Origin: Actinomycetes bacterium
Lineage (GTDB): Bacteria > Actinomycetota > Thermoleophilia > RBG-16-64-13
Direction: 5' to 3'
Assembly (NCBI GenBank): GCA_024637095.1
Contig: JAGXFV010000021.1
Coordinates: forward strand, 1-52,076
Length of the DNA: 52,076 bases
Shown here: piece after piece, positions 23,897 through 32,376 of the stretch
Layout: every line of letters starts with the position of its first letter
Position numbering within the stretch: position 1 is the stretch's first letter
Notes under the pieces: generated by a model
Seen by the model: the letters and a program-made list of their open reading frames with translations, nothing else
Database searches by the model: none
Told to the model about the DNA's origin: nothing
Translations under genes and position numbers: made by a program

Positions 23897-24217
23897 TCAG
23901 GCCCGCTCTTTCTGCGCGACCGGGGCTTCGCCCCCCGTGCCTATGCCCAACGAGTCGGCGATGTCCTGCTCGTTCTCCTCAAAGCCCCAGAACACCCGCT
24001 TGCCCACGACGATTGCCGGAGTGGCAACCCTGCCGAAGGTACCCTCCATCTCGCGGCGCACCGCCTCCTCGGACACGTCCTTCACCTTCATCTCCACGTC
24101 GTGCAGGGTGAAGAAGCGCTTGGCCGCTTGGCAGTCAAGGCAGGTCGGGCTGCTGTAGAGCACTACCTTCCGTTCCGCCTGAGCGCCCACGCCCATCATG
24201 CGCTCGAACAATCCCAC
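23897..24217 (-). CDS. Glutaredoxin-family protein
   Basis: A 106-residue thioredoxin-fold protein with active site SPTCLDCQAAKRFF and the cis-Pro loop VATPAIVVGKRVFWGF. The GTG start at 24217 directly follows the TAA of the selenoprotein gene, and GAGGAGG at the end of that gene serves as its ribosome site. The dithiol motif is intact. Its position suggests it may reduce the selenoprotein or its product, which is inference. Confidence 0.87.
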   Translation of the reverse strand: MGLFERMMGVGAQAERKVVLYSSPTCLDCQAAKRFFTLHDVEMKVKDVSEEAVRREMEGTFGRVATPAIVVGKRVFWGFEENEQDIADSLGIGTGGEAPVAQKERA

Positions 24218-25369
24218 TTAGTCCTCCTCGTATTCAATGGGCAGGCCGGCCTCGACCCATTCGTCGATGCCTCCCGCGTAATCTCTGACATCCGTGTAAC
24301 CCAGCCTTCGCAGCTTATCTGCCGCGATCGCACTGGCCTCTCAGGTGTAGTCATTGCAGTAGACGACGATCGGTTGGTCCTTATCCTTGACCCGGTCGCG
24401 CGACTCGCGGCTGAGATTACGATAGTCGATCCATTCCGACCCAGGCAGATGCCCACGCTCCCAATGATCCCTGCCCATCACATCAAGTACGAGCAGGTCG
24501 CCTTCCGCATCGATGAGATCCTTGAGCTCGTCGCGGTCGATCACCGGCACGTGCGGCCGTCCGGCCTCGGGATCGTAGAAGACCAGATAACTCACGGCGG
24601 TGAAGTAGTCGGCCGCCCGGAAGACGGCTATCTTGCGCACGCTCCTGCCATCGACCACGGCTGCCGGGATCAGCCCCTCCTTCTCGAATTGCCGTCCTGC
24701 GGTCTTTAACGCCCAAACCTGTTTCTCGTCGGAAACATGCGGCGCCAGGATGTCCAGCAGTCCGTAGCGCCGCCCCTCGCTCTCTTCCCGGATTATCAGG
24801 CCCACCGGATGACGGTCTTGGGTGATCACCCAGATCAGATCCTCCTCCATGCCCGCTTCCAACTCGCCGATTGTCGGCGTCTCCTGAAGACCCCGTGCAT
24901 GCGAGTAGAGATCGTGTGCCAGCCGCAGGTGCGGGTAGTCCAGCGGCACCAGGTCGAGACCATCGGCGGGGCCGGGGTCTGCGGTGGTCCGCGACACCAT
25001 CACGCTCATGCTCATCTCCATGGGAAAGCCATAGGCGATGAGCGCGGTCTCGAAGCCGCAATCGTCAGTCCGTACCAGGTGGGCGCGGGGCTCGTAACGC
25101 TCGCGGATCAGATCGACGGCATCTTCGTAGCGGTCGCGGTGATCGCGGGTAAGATACAGCTCGATTAGCGTGACGTGCTCATGTTCGTCATGGGTGTCGA
25201 AGAGCAGCAGGGTGTAGCCTATGGTTTCTTCGCCGTCCCTGATGGCAAAGGGCTCCGCGTGCCGAGCCAGATGCATATGGAAGTTGGGGAAGAGCTGCGT
25301 TTGGAAGGATTCCAATCTCTCTTCCCTCAGACCCGCTATTTCTTCGTAGGGCACCTTTCGCAGGTCCAC
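24218..25369 (-). CDS. Selenoprotein: GNAT-like domains fused to a rhodanese domain (Sec at in-frame TGA 24341-24343)
   Basis: Reading through the TGA gives a 383-residue protein with Sec343. Residues about 1-250 look like two weak GNAT acetyltransferase-type folds (ESFQTQLFPNF, HPVGLIIREESEGRRYGLLD). Residues about 270-383 are a rhodanese domain: LLVLDVMGRDHWERGHLPGS, IVVYC-NDYT-Sec-EAS, then AADKLRRLGYTDVRDYAGG and IDEWVEAGLPIE. The sequence after TGA completes the rhodanese fold, so the TGA is not a real stop. Related rhodaneses have YC-x4-C-x-AS, so Sec replaces Cys. The GTG at 25369 follows AGGAGG by about 6 bases; the frame is open to a GTG at 25399. Function is unknown. Confidence 0.85.
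24308..24327 (-). promoter_or_regulatory. Bacterial SECIS hairpin of the rhodanese selenoprotein
   Basis: The mRNA forms UCGCGGC-AGAUAA-GCUGCGA, a seven-pair stem with one G-U pair and a six-base loop. The apical G is 22 nt after the UGA, almost the same distance as in selD. This fits bacterial SECIS geometry and supports UGA recoding. Confidence 0.7.
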
Positions 25370-25653
25370 ACATACCTCCTGATCCGACTCGTCGTACACG
25401 GCCCGGTGCGCCCTAACCCCTCGCGCCGAATCGAGCGCAGGGCACCACGGGCGGGATTTTGCCTCGCCATTGCAGGAATTACCCAGCCCGGTCAGAGTCT
25501 ACGCCCGCCGAATAGCCGGTGTGGCGGGGCGATGGGTGCTTATCCGGTGCGGCGGGGCGGCGGGGCAATGGGTGTGGCCGCAGGGAAGGCGCGCAATCGA
25601 ATGCGAGTGGGTCTCTGGATTATCCCTTACCACCCTACGGTAGACTGGCAGCG
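25370..25653. other. Divergent spacer with G-rich imperfect repeats
   Basis: A 284-base spacer between the selenoprotein gene and the DraG-like gene. Around 25515-25575 two imperfect copies of a block containing GGCGGGGCGATGGGTG occur, giving five runs of three or more G on the plus strand and possible G-quadruplex character. TAGACT (25641-25646), 7 bases before ATG 25654, is a leaderless-type -10 candidate with only a weak -35. I see no gene here. Confidence 0.45.
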
Positions 25654-26829
25654 ATGAACCAGGTCAGTTCCAAAGCCAAAAATACCGCGGGCAAAGATGC
25701 GCCGCCCACCTGGGACGGTGATCCCGTGGGGGCGGTAACGGAAAGGGTGCGCTCGGGCTTTCTCGGCTCGATGCTCGGGTCCATGATCGGCGACGCGCTG
25801 GGCATGCCCGTGGAAGGCAATTCCGTCCAGGAGATAGCCGAACGTCACGGCGAGGTGCGGGACTTCCTGCAGGCGCGGCTTGGCGCCGGCACCTATACGG
25901 ACGACACGCAGATGATGATGGCCGTGGCCGAATCGTTGGTGGCGCGCCGTTGTCTTTCTGGGCCCGATATGGCCCGCCGGTTCGTCGAGCGTTTCGAGTC
26001 GGCCCGCGGCTACGGGGCGGGAACCCGAGAGGCCATCCACCGGCTTTCCCGAGGCATTCCCTGGGATCAAGCCGGCAAGAGCGTCTTTGGAGTGGGCTCG
26101 TTCGGCAATGCATCTGCGATGCGGGCCGCGCCGGTGGGGCTCCTCTACCACGAGAATCTCGGACGGCTGGTCGAAGCGGCGCGCACGTCCAGTCAGATCA
26201 CCCATTCGCATCCGCTCGGGCTGGGGGGAGCCGCGGTTCAGGCACTGTCGGTCGCCCTGGCTCTGCGCTGGGGCGTGCGGGGTCCAGATACCTTCGACGA
26301 GGCCGGCTTCCTGTCCACCCTGGTGGATCACCTGGAGCCGCAGGAGTCCCTGTTTCAGGAACGCCTGGAAACCGTAGACCACGTGCTCGAGCGATTGGCT
26401 CCTCCGGGAGAGGGCGCCGATCAAGACGAGGTCCTCGAATGGGCGCAGGAGGTGGGCGCCGTCCTCGGGAACGATTCGCGCTCCTTCCAGTCCGTGCCCA
26501 CCTCCATCTACCTGTTCCTCGCCTACCGCGAGTCGCTGGAATTGGCGTTGGTGCGGGCGGTATCTCTCGGAGGTGACACCGACACCCTCGCGGCCATGAC
26601 CGGAGCGCTCTCCGGCGCCTATCGGGGTGTCGAGGCCATTCCCGAAAGATGGATCTCGGGCCTCGAAAGCGGTGCGCGCGGCCGCGAGTACCTGCTGGGG
26701 TTGGCCGACGATCTCTTCCTGGTGTGGTTGGAGCACTTCAGCGGCCAACCCGATCCCTGCGCTGAGGACGAGACCGGTCAGACGGACGGTCAGAGCACGG
26801 GCAAATCCGCTCCCGGCGGGTCCGGCTAG
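25654..26829 (+). CDS. ADP-ribosylglycohydrolase family protein (DraG-like)
   Basis: A 391-residue protein of the DraG/ARH family, which removes ADP-ribose from proteins or small targets using a dimagnesium centre. Motifs are GSMIGDALGMPVEGN, the metal site TDDTQMMMAVAESL, GNASAMRAAPVGLLY, and the second metal site SLGGDTDTLAAMTGALSGAY. The tail from about residue 365 is charged and low in complexity. The ATG has no ribosome site but a -10-like box 7 bases upstream. The 3' end overlaps the convergent M23 gene by 4 bases. No ADP-ribosyltransferase gene is nearby, so the target is unknown. Confidence 0.9.
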   Translation: MNQVSSKAKNTAGKDAPPTWDGDPVGAVTERVRSGFLGSMLGSMIGDALGMPVEGNSVQEIAERHGEVRDFLQARLGAGTYTDDTQMMMAVAESLVARRCLSGPDMARRFVERFESARGYGAGTREAIHRLSRGIPWDQAGKSVFGVGSFGNASAMRAAPVGLLYHENLGRLVEAARTSSQITHSHPLGLGGAAVQALSVALALRWGVRGPDTFDEAGFLSTLVDHLEPQESLFQERLETVDHVLERLAPPGEGADQDEVLEWAQEVGAVLGNDSRSFQSVPTSIYLFLAYRESLELALVRAVSLGGDTDTLAAMTGALSGAYRGVEAIPERWISGLESGARGREYLLGLADDLFLVWLEHFSGQPDPCAEDETGQTDGQSTGKSAPGGSG

Positions 26830-28067
26830 CCTTCTGCCGCACGAAGCACCGGGTAGGGATTTATCGCCCCGCTCCCGGTGCGGATTTCGAAATGCAGATG
26901 GGTGGCCCCGCCGCGCGCATTACCGGAATTTCCCACCGTGGCCAGCGTCTGGCCCGCACCGACCGAGGAACCCGAGGAGATGCCACCGGCGATGGTGTCC
27001 AGATGCGCAAAGTAGTAGCTGCGCCCGTCGTTGCCGCGTAGCCAGACGGTCGTGCCGCCCAACCCGCTGTTTCGCGTCGTACGGGTCACCCTGCCCGAGA
27101 CCACCGCGACGACAGGCATACCCCGGGGAGCCATGATGTCCGTGCCTTGGTGAGAACGGCCGCCGGAGCGGGAGAAACCCCAGTCGTTGATGTAGGAGTG
27201 GGCCCCGGCCACCGGGAAGACGAAGCCGGAAATGGCCGCCATCCCGCCGGAGGAGCGATCGGCAGGTCGAACGGTCGAGGGGGCCGGGGATGCCGCGGTC
27301 TTTTGCCCGGCTGACTTGGCAGCGCCGGCGGCGGACTGCGCGGCGGCTATTGCCGCCGCCTCCCTGCGCTTGGCCTCCTCTTCGGCGCGGCGCCGCGCTT
27401 CCTCCTCGAGACGGGCCACCTCCGTCTGCAACCGGGAGTACTCCGCCGAGACCGCTTCCAGACGGCCTTCCATCGTCTCTTGTGCAGACTCCAGTTGCGC
27501 CAGCGTGGAGGTTTGCGCCTCCCGCTTAGATTCGAGCTCCGCCTCGAGCGTCCCCACACGCTCCAGGTGGCCGCGAATCTCTTGGCGCAGGTCGTCGTCT
27601 TGGCCGGCGATTCGGTTGAGGCTACCGGCCCGCTGGATCACCCGCAGGAAATCCCTTTCCTCGAATAGCACCTTGACAAAGGCGGCGAAGCCATCTCCCC
27701 GGGCCTTGTAGATATCGACCAGACGAGACTCGAAGCGGGTCTCCACCGACCGGAGGTCCTCCCTCGAGCGCTCTGCTTCTGCCTCGGCGGCGGTGACCGC
27801 CTGATCCAGTTCATAGAGTCTTGCCTCCGAGCGCGCGTACTCCTCGGCCAAACCGTCCAGTTCCGACTGAATGCGGCCTAGCTGCCCGCGTGCCCGGTCT
27901 AGCTGCTGGCGGCTGTCTTCCAAACCTGCGGAGAACGCCGGGGCAGGCGAGAGAAATCCCGGGATAAGGCCCATCAAGATAGCCCCGAGGGCGACGACCA
28001 GCCAAACGGGGAGCCTCCGCGGTCTCTCCCCGCACCGCTCGCGCTGGTGTGGGACCTCCCTGGGCAT
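26826..28067 (-). CDS. M23 (LytM-type) peptidase with coiled coil (EnvC-like murein hydrolase)
   Basis: A 413-residue envelope protein. After a short basic start a membrane anchor or signal helix (PVWLVVALGAILMGLIPGFL) leads to two long coiled-coil parts (about 45-220), then an Ala/Lys/Pro linker. The C-terminal LytM domain has SHQGTDIMAPRG and THLHFEIR, the zinc His/Asp motifs of active enzymes. This layout resembles EnvC and NlpD-like factors and Gram-positive cell-separation hydrolases. ATG 28067 is preferred over upstream in-frame starts because the signal-like part then sits near the N-terminus. Confidence 0.9.
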   Translation of the reverse strand: MPREVPHQRERCGERPRRLPVWLVVALGAILMGLIPGFLSPAPAFSAGLEDSRQQLDRARGQLGRIQSELDGLAEEYARSEARLYELDQAVTAAEAEAERSREDLRSVETRFESRLVDIYKARGDGFAAFVKVLFEERDFLRVIQRAGSLNRIAGQDDDLRQEIRGHLERVGTLEAELESKREAQTSTLAQLESAQETMEGRLEAVSAEYSRLQTEVARLEEEARRRAEEEAKRREAAAIAAAQSAAGAAKSAGQKTAASPAPSTVRPADRSSGGMAAISGFVFPVAGAHSYINDWGFSRSGGRSHQGTDIMAPRGMPVVAVVSGRVTRTTRNSGLGGTTVWLRGNDGRSYYFAHLDTIAGGISSGSSVGAGQTLATVGNSGNARGGATHLHFEIRTGSGAINPYPVLRAAEG

Positions 28068-28126
28068 GGGCTGCCATCCTAGCAGAGGGGATGGTCCGGC
28101 CAAACCACTGCCACCACCGAAGGCGG

Positions 28127-28154
28127 TTCTTGGGAGACAAAGCGATGGTAGCAT
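28127..28154 (+). promoter_or_regulatory. Leaderless-type promoter of the MATE gene
   Basis: TTCTTG (28127-28132), a 16-base spacer and TAGCAT (28149-28154) lie 6 bases before the GTG at 28161. No ribosome site is present before that GTG. The same layout is seen before the HTH regulator at 20330. Confidence 0.45.
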
Positions 28155-28160
28155 CGGGCG

Positions 28161-29459
28161 GTGAAAACCAGCCTAGACCGCCGCATACTCGGTTTGGCTA
28201 TCCCCGCGCTCGGCGCGCTGGCGGCCGACCCACTCCTCTCGATGGTCGACACGGCGCTGGTCGGGCATCTGGGCGCGGCTCCACTGGCGGCTCTGGGTGT
28301 TGCGGTCGTCGCCTTCAATCTGGCTTTTGTCGTCTTCAACTTCCTGGCCTACGGCACGACCGGCCCCGTGGCGCGATACCTGGCCGCCGATCAGCCCGAA
28401 CCCGCCGTGCGCCACACCCTGAACGCGGTTTGGCTCGCTCTCTTGCTGGGAGCCGCGTTCACCGGGTTGGGACTGCTGGCCTCGCGCCCTCTGGGCCGCG
28501 GCCTGGGAGCCGAGGGAGAGGTGCTGGAACTCTTCCTCACCTACTACCGCATCCGGATTCTCGCGCTGACCCCGCTCCTGGTGACGCTGGTCGGCCATGG
28601 CCTGTTTCGCGGCCTGCAGGACACTAAAACCCCGCTCTACATCACGGTGTTCGCCAACCTGCTGAACGCTGGGCTCGGCTATCTGTTGATCTATCCCCTG
28701 GGCCAGGGTGTCCGCGGAGCAGCGATCGCTACGGTCGCAGCTCAGGGACTGGCGGGGCTGTTCTTCGTATACTTCGGACTGCGGCGCCTGAGCCAGATCG
28801 GCCTGCCCGCTTCGATCAGGCCCCGCTGGGCCGAAATTCGCGGCCTGCTGCGGCTGAGCCGTGATCTCCTCGTGCGCACGGCCTCGCTGCACGGCACCTT
28901 CGTTGCCTCGACCGCGGTGGCCACCAGGATGGGGACCAACGTCATCGCCGGTCACCAGGTGGCCGTCGAGTTGTGGATGTTCCTCGCCATGGTGATGGAC
29001 TCGCTGGCGATCGCCGGACAGGCCCTGATAGGGCGCTCTCTGGGGATGGGCCGAACCACCGAAGCCCGGCAAATCGCCAGACGTCTTGCCTGGTGGGGCG
29101 TGCTTTTTGGCGTCCTCCTCGGAGGCGCGTATTGGCTGGGGCGCGACGCCCTTCCCCGCATATTCACCTCGGACGCCGAGGTCCTGGCCACGGTCGGCTC
29201 GGTCTTTCCCTTCGTGGTGCTATTCCAGCCGCTGAACGGTTACGTCTTTGTGCTGGACGGCATCTTGATCGGTGCCTCGGACACCCGCTTTCTCGCCCGG
29301 GGAATGATCCTGAGCGCCGCCGCGGCGGTGCCGGTCGTCCTGGTCGCCCTGCCGCTGGACTGGGGAGTGCGCGGCATCTGGCTCGGCCTGGGCGTGCTGA
29401 TGCTGGTCCGGGCGATTACCAACGGTGTACGCTTCACCCGCGGCGGCTGGACGGCCTGA
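28161..29459 (+). CDS. MATE-family efflux transporter (DinF-like)
   Basis: A 432-residue, 12-helix exporter. It begins with LDRRILGLAIPALGALAADPLLSMVDTALVGHLG, the conserved MATE helix 1-2 segment, and has the mirrored half beginning near LLRLSRDLLVRTASLHGTF. The pattern AIAGQALIGRSLGMG in helix 8 is typical of the DinF and plant-type branch. It starts at GTG 28161. It converges with the lipoprotein gene, with a 13-base spacer. The substrate cannot be read from sequence. Confidence 0.92.
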   Translation: MKTSLDRRILGLAIPALGALAADPLLSMVDTALVGHLGAAPLAALGVAVVAFNLAFVVFNFLAYGTTGPVARYLAADQPEPAVRHTLNAVWLALLLGAAFTGLGLLASRPLGRGLGAEGEVLELFLTYYRIRILALTPLLVTLVGHGLFRGLQDTKTPLYITVFANLLNAGLGYLLIYPLGQGVRGAAIATVAAQGLAGLFFVYFGLRRLSQIGLPASIRPRWAEIRGLLRLSRDLLVRTASLHGTFVASTAVATRMGTNVIAGHQVAVELWMFLAMVMDSLAIAGQALIGRSLGMGRTTEARQIARRLAWWGVLFGVLLGGAYWLGRDALPRIFTSDAEVLATVGSVFPFVVLFQPLNGYVFVLDGILIGASDTRFLARGMILSAAAAVPVVLVALPLDWGVRGIWLGLGVLMLVRAITNGVRFTRGGWTA

Positions 29460-29472
29460 CAACCGGCCCGGA

Positions 29473-30201
29473 CTACCTGCGGCCCGCAAACACCCGGTAT
29501 GCGACCGCCCCCACCGCCATCAGGCTGACGATCGCCAAGGCCAACAGCGGCGCCAGCCATTCCCAGCGGTAGCGTTCACTGACCGCCCGCAGCGGGGCCC
29601 TGCCCTCCAAACCGGGACGCCACACCAGCTCTCCGTCGACAACCTCGTCCGCGTTGTGCTCCTGGAGACTCCCAGGAAGCCTCAATCTCTGCTCCACCAA
29701 GAGGGCGTCCTGGTATCTCTCCAGTTGACCGAGCTCGGAGGTGCCCGCGGCGATCTCCCCCACCGCCCCAGCCACGTCCATCTGCGCCTCGAAGTTGAAG
29801 CGTTCGGTGAAGGGATCGCTCGTGGTCCAGACGCGGACCCTGTCGAGCAACGGGGGGACTCCCACCGCGTCGGGCCCCTCCTCCGTTCCCGCGGAAGCGT
29901 TTGCCTGCCGGCCGCGAAGCTCACTCAGCGAGACGAATTCACGGGTGGCAAGCAGCCAACGTGTGCCGTCCGGCTCTTGGCCTGATTCGATCTTCCAGCC
30001 CTCGAGCCCCTCTTCGAAGGGCTCGAAGATGTCCCTTCCGCCGCCGCCTTCCTCGAGCAACTCCGCGAGTTCGGGTCCGACCGCGAGCCGCAGACTGCTT
30101 GAACCGGAGCCGTCGTCTTCAATGGTGGTCCCCGCCGTGACCTCCGCCTGGCACCCTGAAAGTCCCAGCGAGAGCAGCAGGATGAAAACCAGCACGGGCA
30201 T
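29473..30201 (-). CDS. LppM-like (DUF3153) lipoprotein
   Basis: A 242-residue lipoprotein. The signal peptide MPVLVFILLLSLGLSGC ends in a lipobox LSGC. The outer part contains AEVTAGTTIEDDGSGSSSLRL, as in LppM-type proteins, with Glu/Gly-rich loops. A C-terminal membrane helix (WLAPLLALAIVSLMAVGAVAY) and a basic end follow. The ATG at 30201 is 4 bases after the hisF stop, so it probably ends the his transcript, although nothing links it to histidine synthesis. The family assignment is tentative. Confidence 0.7.
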   Translation of the reverse strand: MPVLVFILLLSLGLSGCQAEVTAGTTIEDDGSGSSSLRLAVGPELAELLEEGGGGRDIFEPFEEGLEGWKIESGQEPDGTRWLLATREFVSLSELRGRQANASAGTEEGPDAVGVPPLLDRVRVWTTSDPFTERFNFEAQMDVAGAVGEIAAGTSELGQLERYQDALLVEQRLRLPGSLQEHNADEVVDGELVWRPGLEGRAPLRAVSERYRWEWLAPLLALAIVSLMAVGAVAYRVFAGRR

Positions 30202-30205
30202 AGGC

Positions 30206-30973
30206 CTAGCGGCGGACCGGAATACCCCGGGCGTATAGGTAGTCTTTGGCGCGGTGAACGGTGAACTCGCCGAAGTGAAAGATGGAGGCGGCCAGCACCG
30301 CGTCCGCACCGGCGCGGAGGATCACTTCAGCCAGATGCTCCAGATTGCCCGCCCCGCCGCTCGCGATGACGGGCACGTTGACCGCGGAGGAGACCGCCGC
30401 CGTCAGCTCGAGATCGTAGCCGTCCTTGGTCCCGTCGCGGTCCATCGAAGTGAGGAGGATCTCGCCGGCGCCCCGGCCCACCGCCTCTACGGCCCACTCC
30501 ACCGCGTCGCGCCCGGTGGGCAGGCGTCCGCCGTTGGCGTAGGCCTCCCAGCGGGGCTCGCCCTCCCCCGGCACGCGCTTGGCGTCGATGGCCAGCACCA
30601 CGCACTGCGAACCGAAGCGCTCGGCGCAACTGCTTATCAGGACAGGGTCGCGCAAGGGGGCCGAGTTCAGGCTGACCTTGTCGGCGCCGGCCGCGAGCAG
30701 GGCACGGACATGATCTACCTCGCTGATGCCGCCGCCGATGGTGAAGGGCACGAAGAGCTCTTCGGCGCAGCGGCGGGCGAGCTCCACCATGGTGTCCCGC
30801 TTCTCGTGCGTCGCGGTGATGTCGAGGAAGACCAGTTCGTCGGCCCCCTCCTGGTCGTATTTGGACGCCAGCTCCACGGGGTCGCCCGCATCGCGGATGT
30901 CTACGAAGTTGGTGCCCTTGACCACGCGGCCCCGGTCGACGTCGAGGCAGGGAATGATCCTCTTGAGCAGCAA
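30206..30973 (-). CDS. hisF: Imidazole glycerol phosphate synthase, cyclase subunit
   Basis: A 255-residue beta-alpha barrel enzyme of histidine and AICAR formation. [15 protein letters not shown] carries the first catalytic Asp, [10 protein letters not shown] the second, and [16 protein letters not shown] and [13 protein letters not shown] form phosphate sites. Length and start ([13 protein letters not shown]) are typical. It works with HisH, whose gene is two upstream. Confidence 0.97.
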   Translation of the reverse strand: MLLKRIIPCLDVDRGRVVKGTNFVDIRDAGDPVELASKYDQEGADELVFLDITATHEKRDTMVELARRCAEELFVPFTIGGGISEVDHVRALLAAGADKVSLNSAPLRDPVLISSCAERFGSQCVVLAIDAKRVPGEGEPRWEAYANGGRLPTGRDAVEWAVEAVGRGAGEILLTSMDRDGTKDGYDLELTAAVSSAVNVPVIASGGAGNLEHLAEVILRAGADAVLAASIFHFGEFTVHRAKDYLYARGIPVRR

Positions 30974-31000
30974 GCTATCTGTCTCCCAGCGGTGTAGCCG

Positions 31001-31732
31001 TTACTCGGGGTTCTCGAGCGCGGCGAGGGCCTCGCCGATGGTGAAGTTGCCCTCGTAGAGGGCACGGCCGACGATGACGCCGGTGACGCCCAAGGGCTCC
31101 AGCCGGCGCAGCAGACGCAGGTCGTCCAGCCGGGTAACTCCGCCCGAAGCGATCACCTGCAGACTGGAGCCGTAGGCCAGGTCCCGGAGTTCCTGCAAGT
31201 TAACGCCTTCCAGCATGCCATCGCGGGCGATATCGGTGTAGATGATCTCACGGATCCCCAGTTCGGCCAGGCGATCGGCTTCGTCAATTGCCCGGCGCCC
31301 ACTGGCCTCCTGCCAACCGTGGGTCTTGACCACGCCGCGCTCAGCATCGAGCGCCACCACCAGCCGTTCTCCCCACGCCTCGAGCGCGGACTGCAGGAAC
31401 TCGGGATCATCCAGGGCGGCGGTGCCGACCACGAGACGCGCAACTCCCGCCGCCTGCACGGCCTCCAGCGCCAAGGCGTCGCGCACTCCACCGCCAAACT
31501 GCACGGGTATGCGCACGTCTTGTGTCAGCCGGGTCACGTAGTCCAGGTTATGCGGCCGGCCTTCGCGGGCGCCGTCCAGGTCTACCACGTGCAGCTGTAG
31601 AGCGCCCTCCTGCTCCCAGCGCTGGGCGATGGCGATGGGGTCGTTGCCGAAGACGGTCTCGTCCTGAAAGTCTCCGCGCCGCAGGCGGACCGCCCGGCCC
31701 CCCTGGATGTCGATTGCCGGAAAGAGTCTCAT
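31001..31732 (-). CDS. hisA: Phosphoribosylformimino-AICAR ribotide isomerase
   Basis: A 243-residue barrel enzyme for the fourth step of histidine synthesis. It has [14 protein letters not shown] with the acid-base Asp, VQFGGGVRD, and [12 protein letters not shown] with the second catalytic Asp. The ATG at 31732 overlaps the hisH stop (ATGA) and follows GGGAGGGGGAG. In many Actinobacteria a related enzyme (PriA) also serves tryptophan synthesis; whether this one does cannot be judged here. Confidence 0.95.
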   Translation of the reverse strand: MRLFPAIDIQGGRAVRLRRGDFQDETVFGNDPIAIAQRWEQEGALQLHVVDLDGAREGRPHNLDYVTRLTQDVRIPVQFGGGVRDALALEAVQAAGVARLVVGTAALDDPEFLQSALEAWGERLVVALDAERGVVKTHGWQEASGRRAIDEADRLAELGIREIIYTDIARDGMLEGVNLQELRDLAYGSSLQVIASGGVTRLDDLRLLRRLEPLGVTGVIVGRALYEGNFTIGEALAALENPE

Positions 31733-32349
31733 CTCCCCCTCCCGTAGACCCATCTGCCGAAGTTGCGGTAGAGCTTGAGTCCCAACTCACTCGACTTCTC
31801 TGGATGAAATTGAAAAGCGGCCACATTTTCCCTCTGGATGGACGAGACGAAGGTTAGGTCGTCGTAGTCGGTCGTGGTGAGCACGTAGGCCGGGAACGTC
31901 GGAACGCCCACGAAACCGTGGACGAAGTAAAAGGCGCTGTGATCGGGCACGCCGTCGAGAAGCGGTGAGTCCTGCATGATCTCGATCTGGTTCCAGCCCA
32001 TATGCGGCACTTTGACCCGATCGGGCAGCCGCGTGACTCGGCCGGGGACGATCCCTAAGCCCTGGACGCCGGGGCTCTCTTCGCTATCTTCGAACAGCAA
32101 CTGGAGTCCCAGGCAAACCCCGAGGAAGGGAACCCCTGCCCCGATCCGTTCCTTGATCAAATCGATGAGGCCACGACCATCGAGTTCGGCCATCGCGTGG
32201 CCAAAAGCGCCCACCCCGGGGAGCACCAGCCCGTCCGCAGAGCGTGCGCGAGACGGATCGGCCCCCACTTCGGCCACCACGTCCACCGCCTCGAAGGCCT
32301 TCTGCACGGAACGCAGGTTGCCGGACCCGTAGTCGAGGATGTAGATCAT
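31729..32349 (-). CDS. hisH: Imidazole glycerol phosphate synthase, glutaminase subunit
   Basis: A 206-residue class I glutamine amidotransferase that supplies ammonia to HisF. The nucleophile Cys is in FLGVCLGLQLLFE, the His/Glu pair is in QFHPEKSSELG, and VPHMGWNQI and YFVHGF are family segments. Start MIYILDYGSGNLRS is typical. Confidence 0.97.
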   Translation of the reverse strand: MIYILDYGSGNLRSVQKAFEAVDVVAEVGADPSRARSADGLVLPGVGAFGHAMAELDGRGLIDLIKERIGAGVPFLGVCLGLQLLFEDSEESPGVQGLGIVPGRVTRLPDRVKVPHMGWNQIEIMQDSPLLDGVPDHSAFYFVHGFVGVPTFPAYVLTTTDYDDLTFVSSIQRENVAAFQFHPEKSSELGLKLYRNFGRWVYGRGR

Positions 32350-32376
32350 CGCTCAGTGACCGCCGCCGCCACGATT

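Noticed and set aside
24341-24343. TGA as a true stop ending a truncated rhodanese, or a pseudogene
   Set aside because: The downstream 40 codons finish the domain with normal base use, a hairpin follows, and the next gene starts right after the TAA. Selenocysteine use is independently supported by selD.
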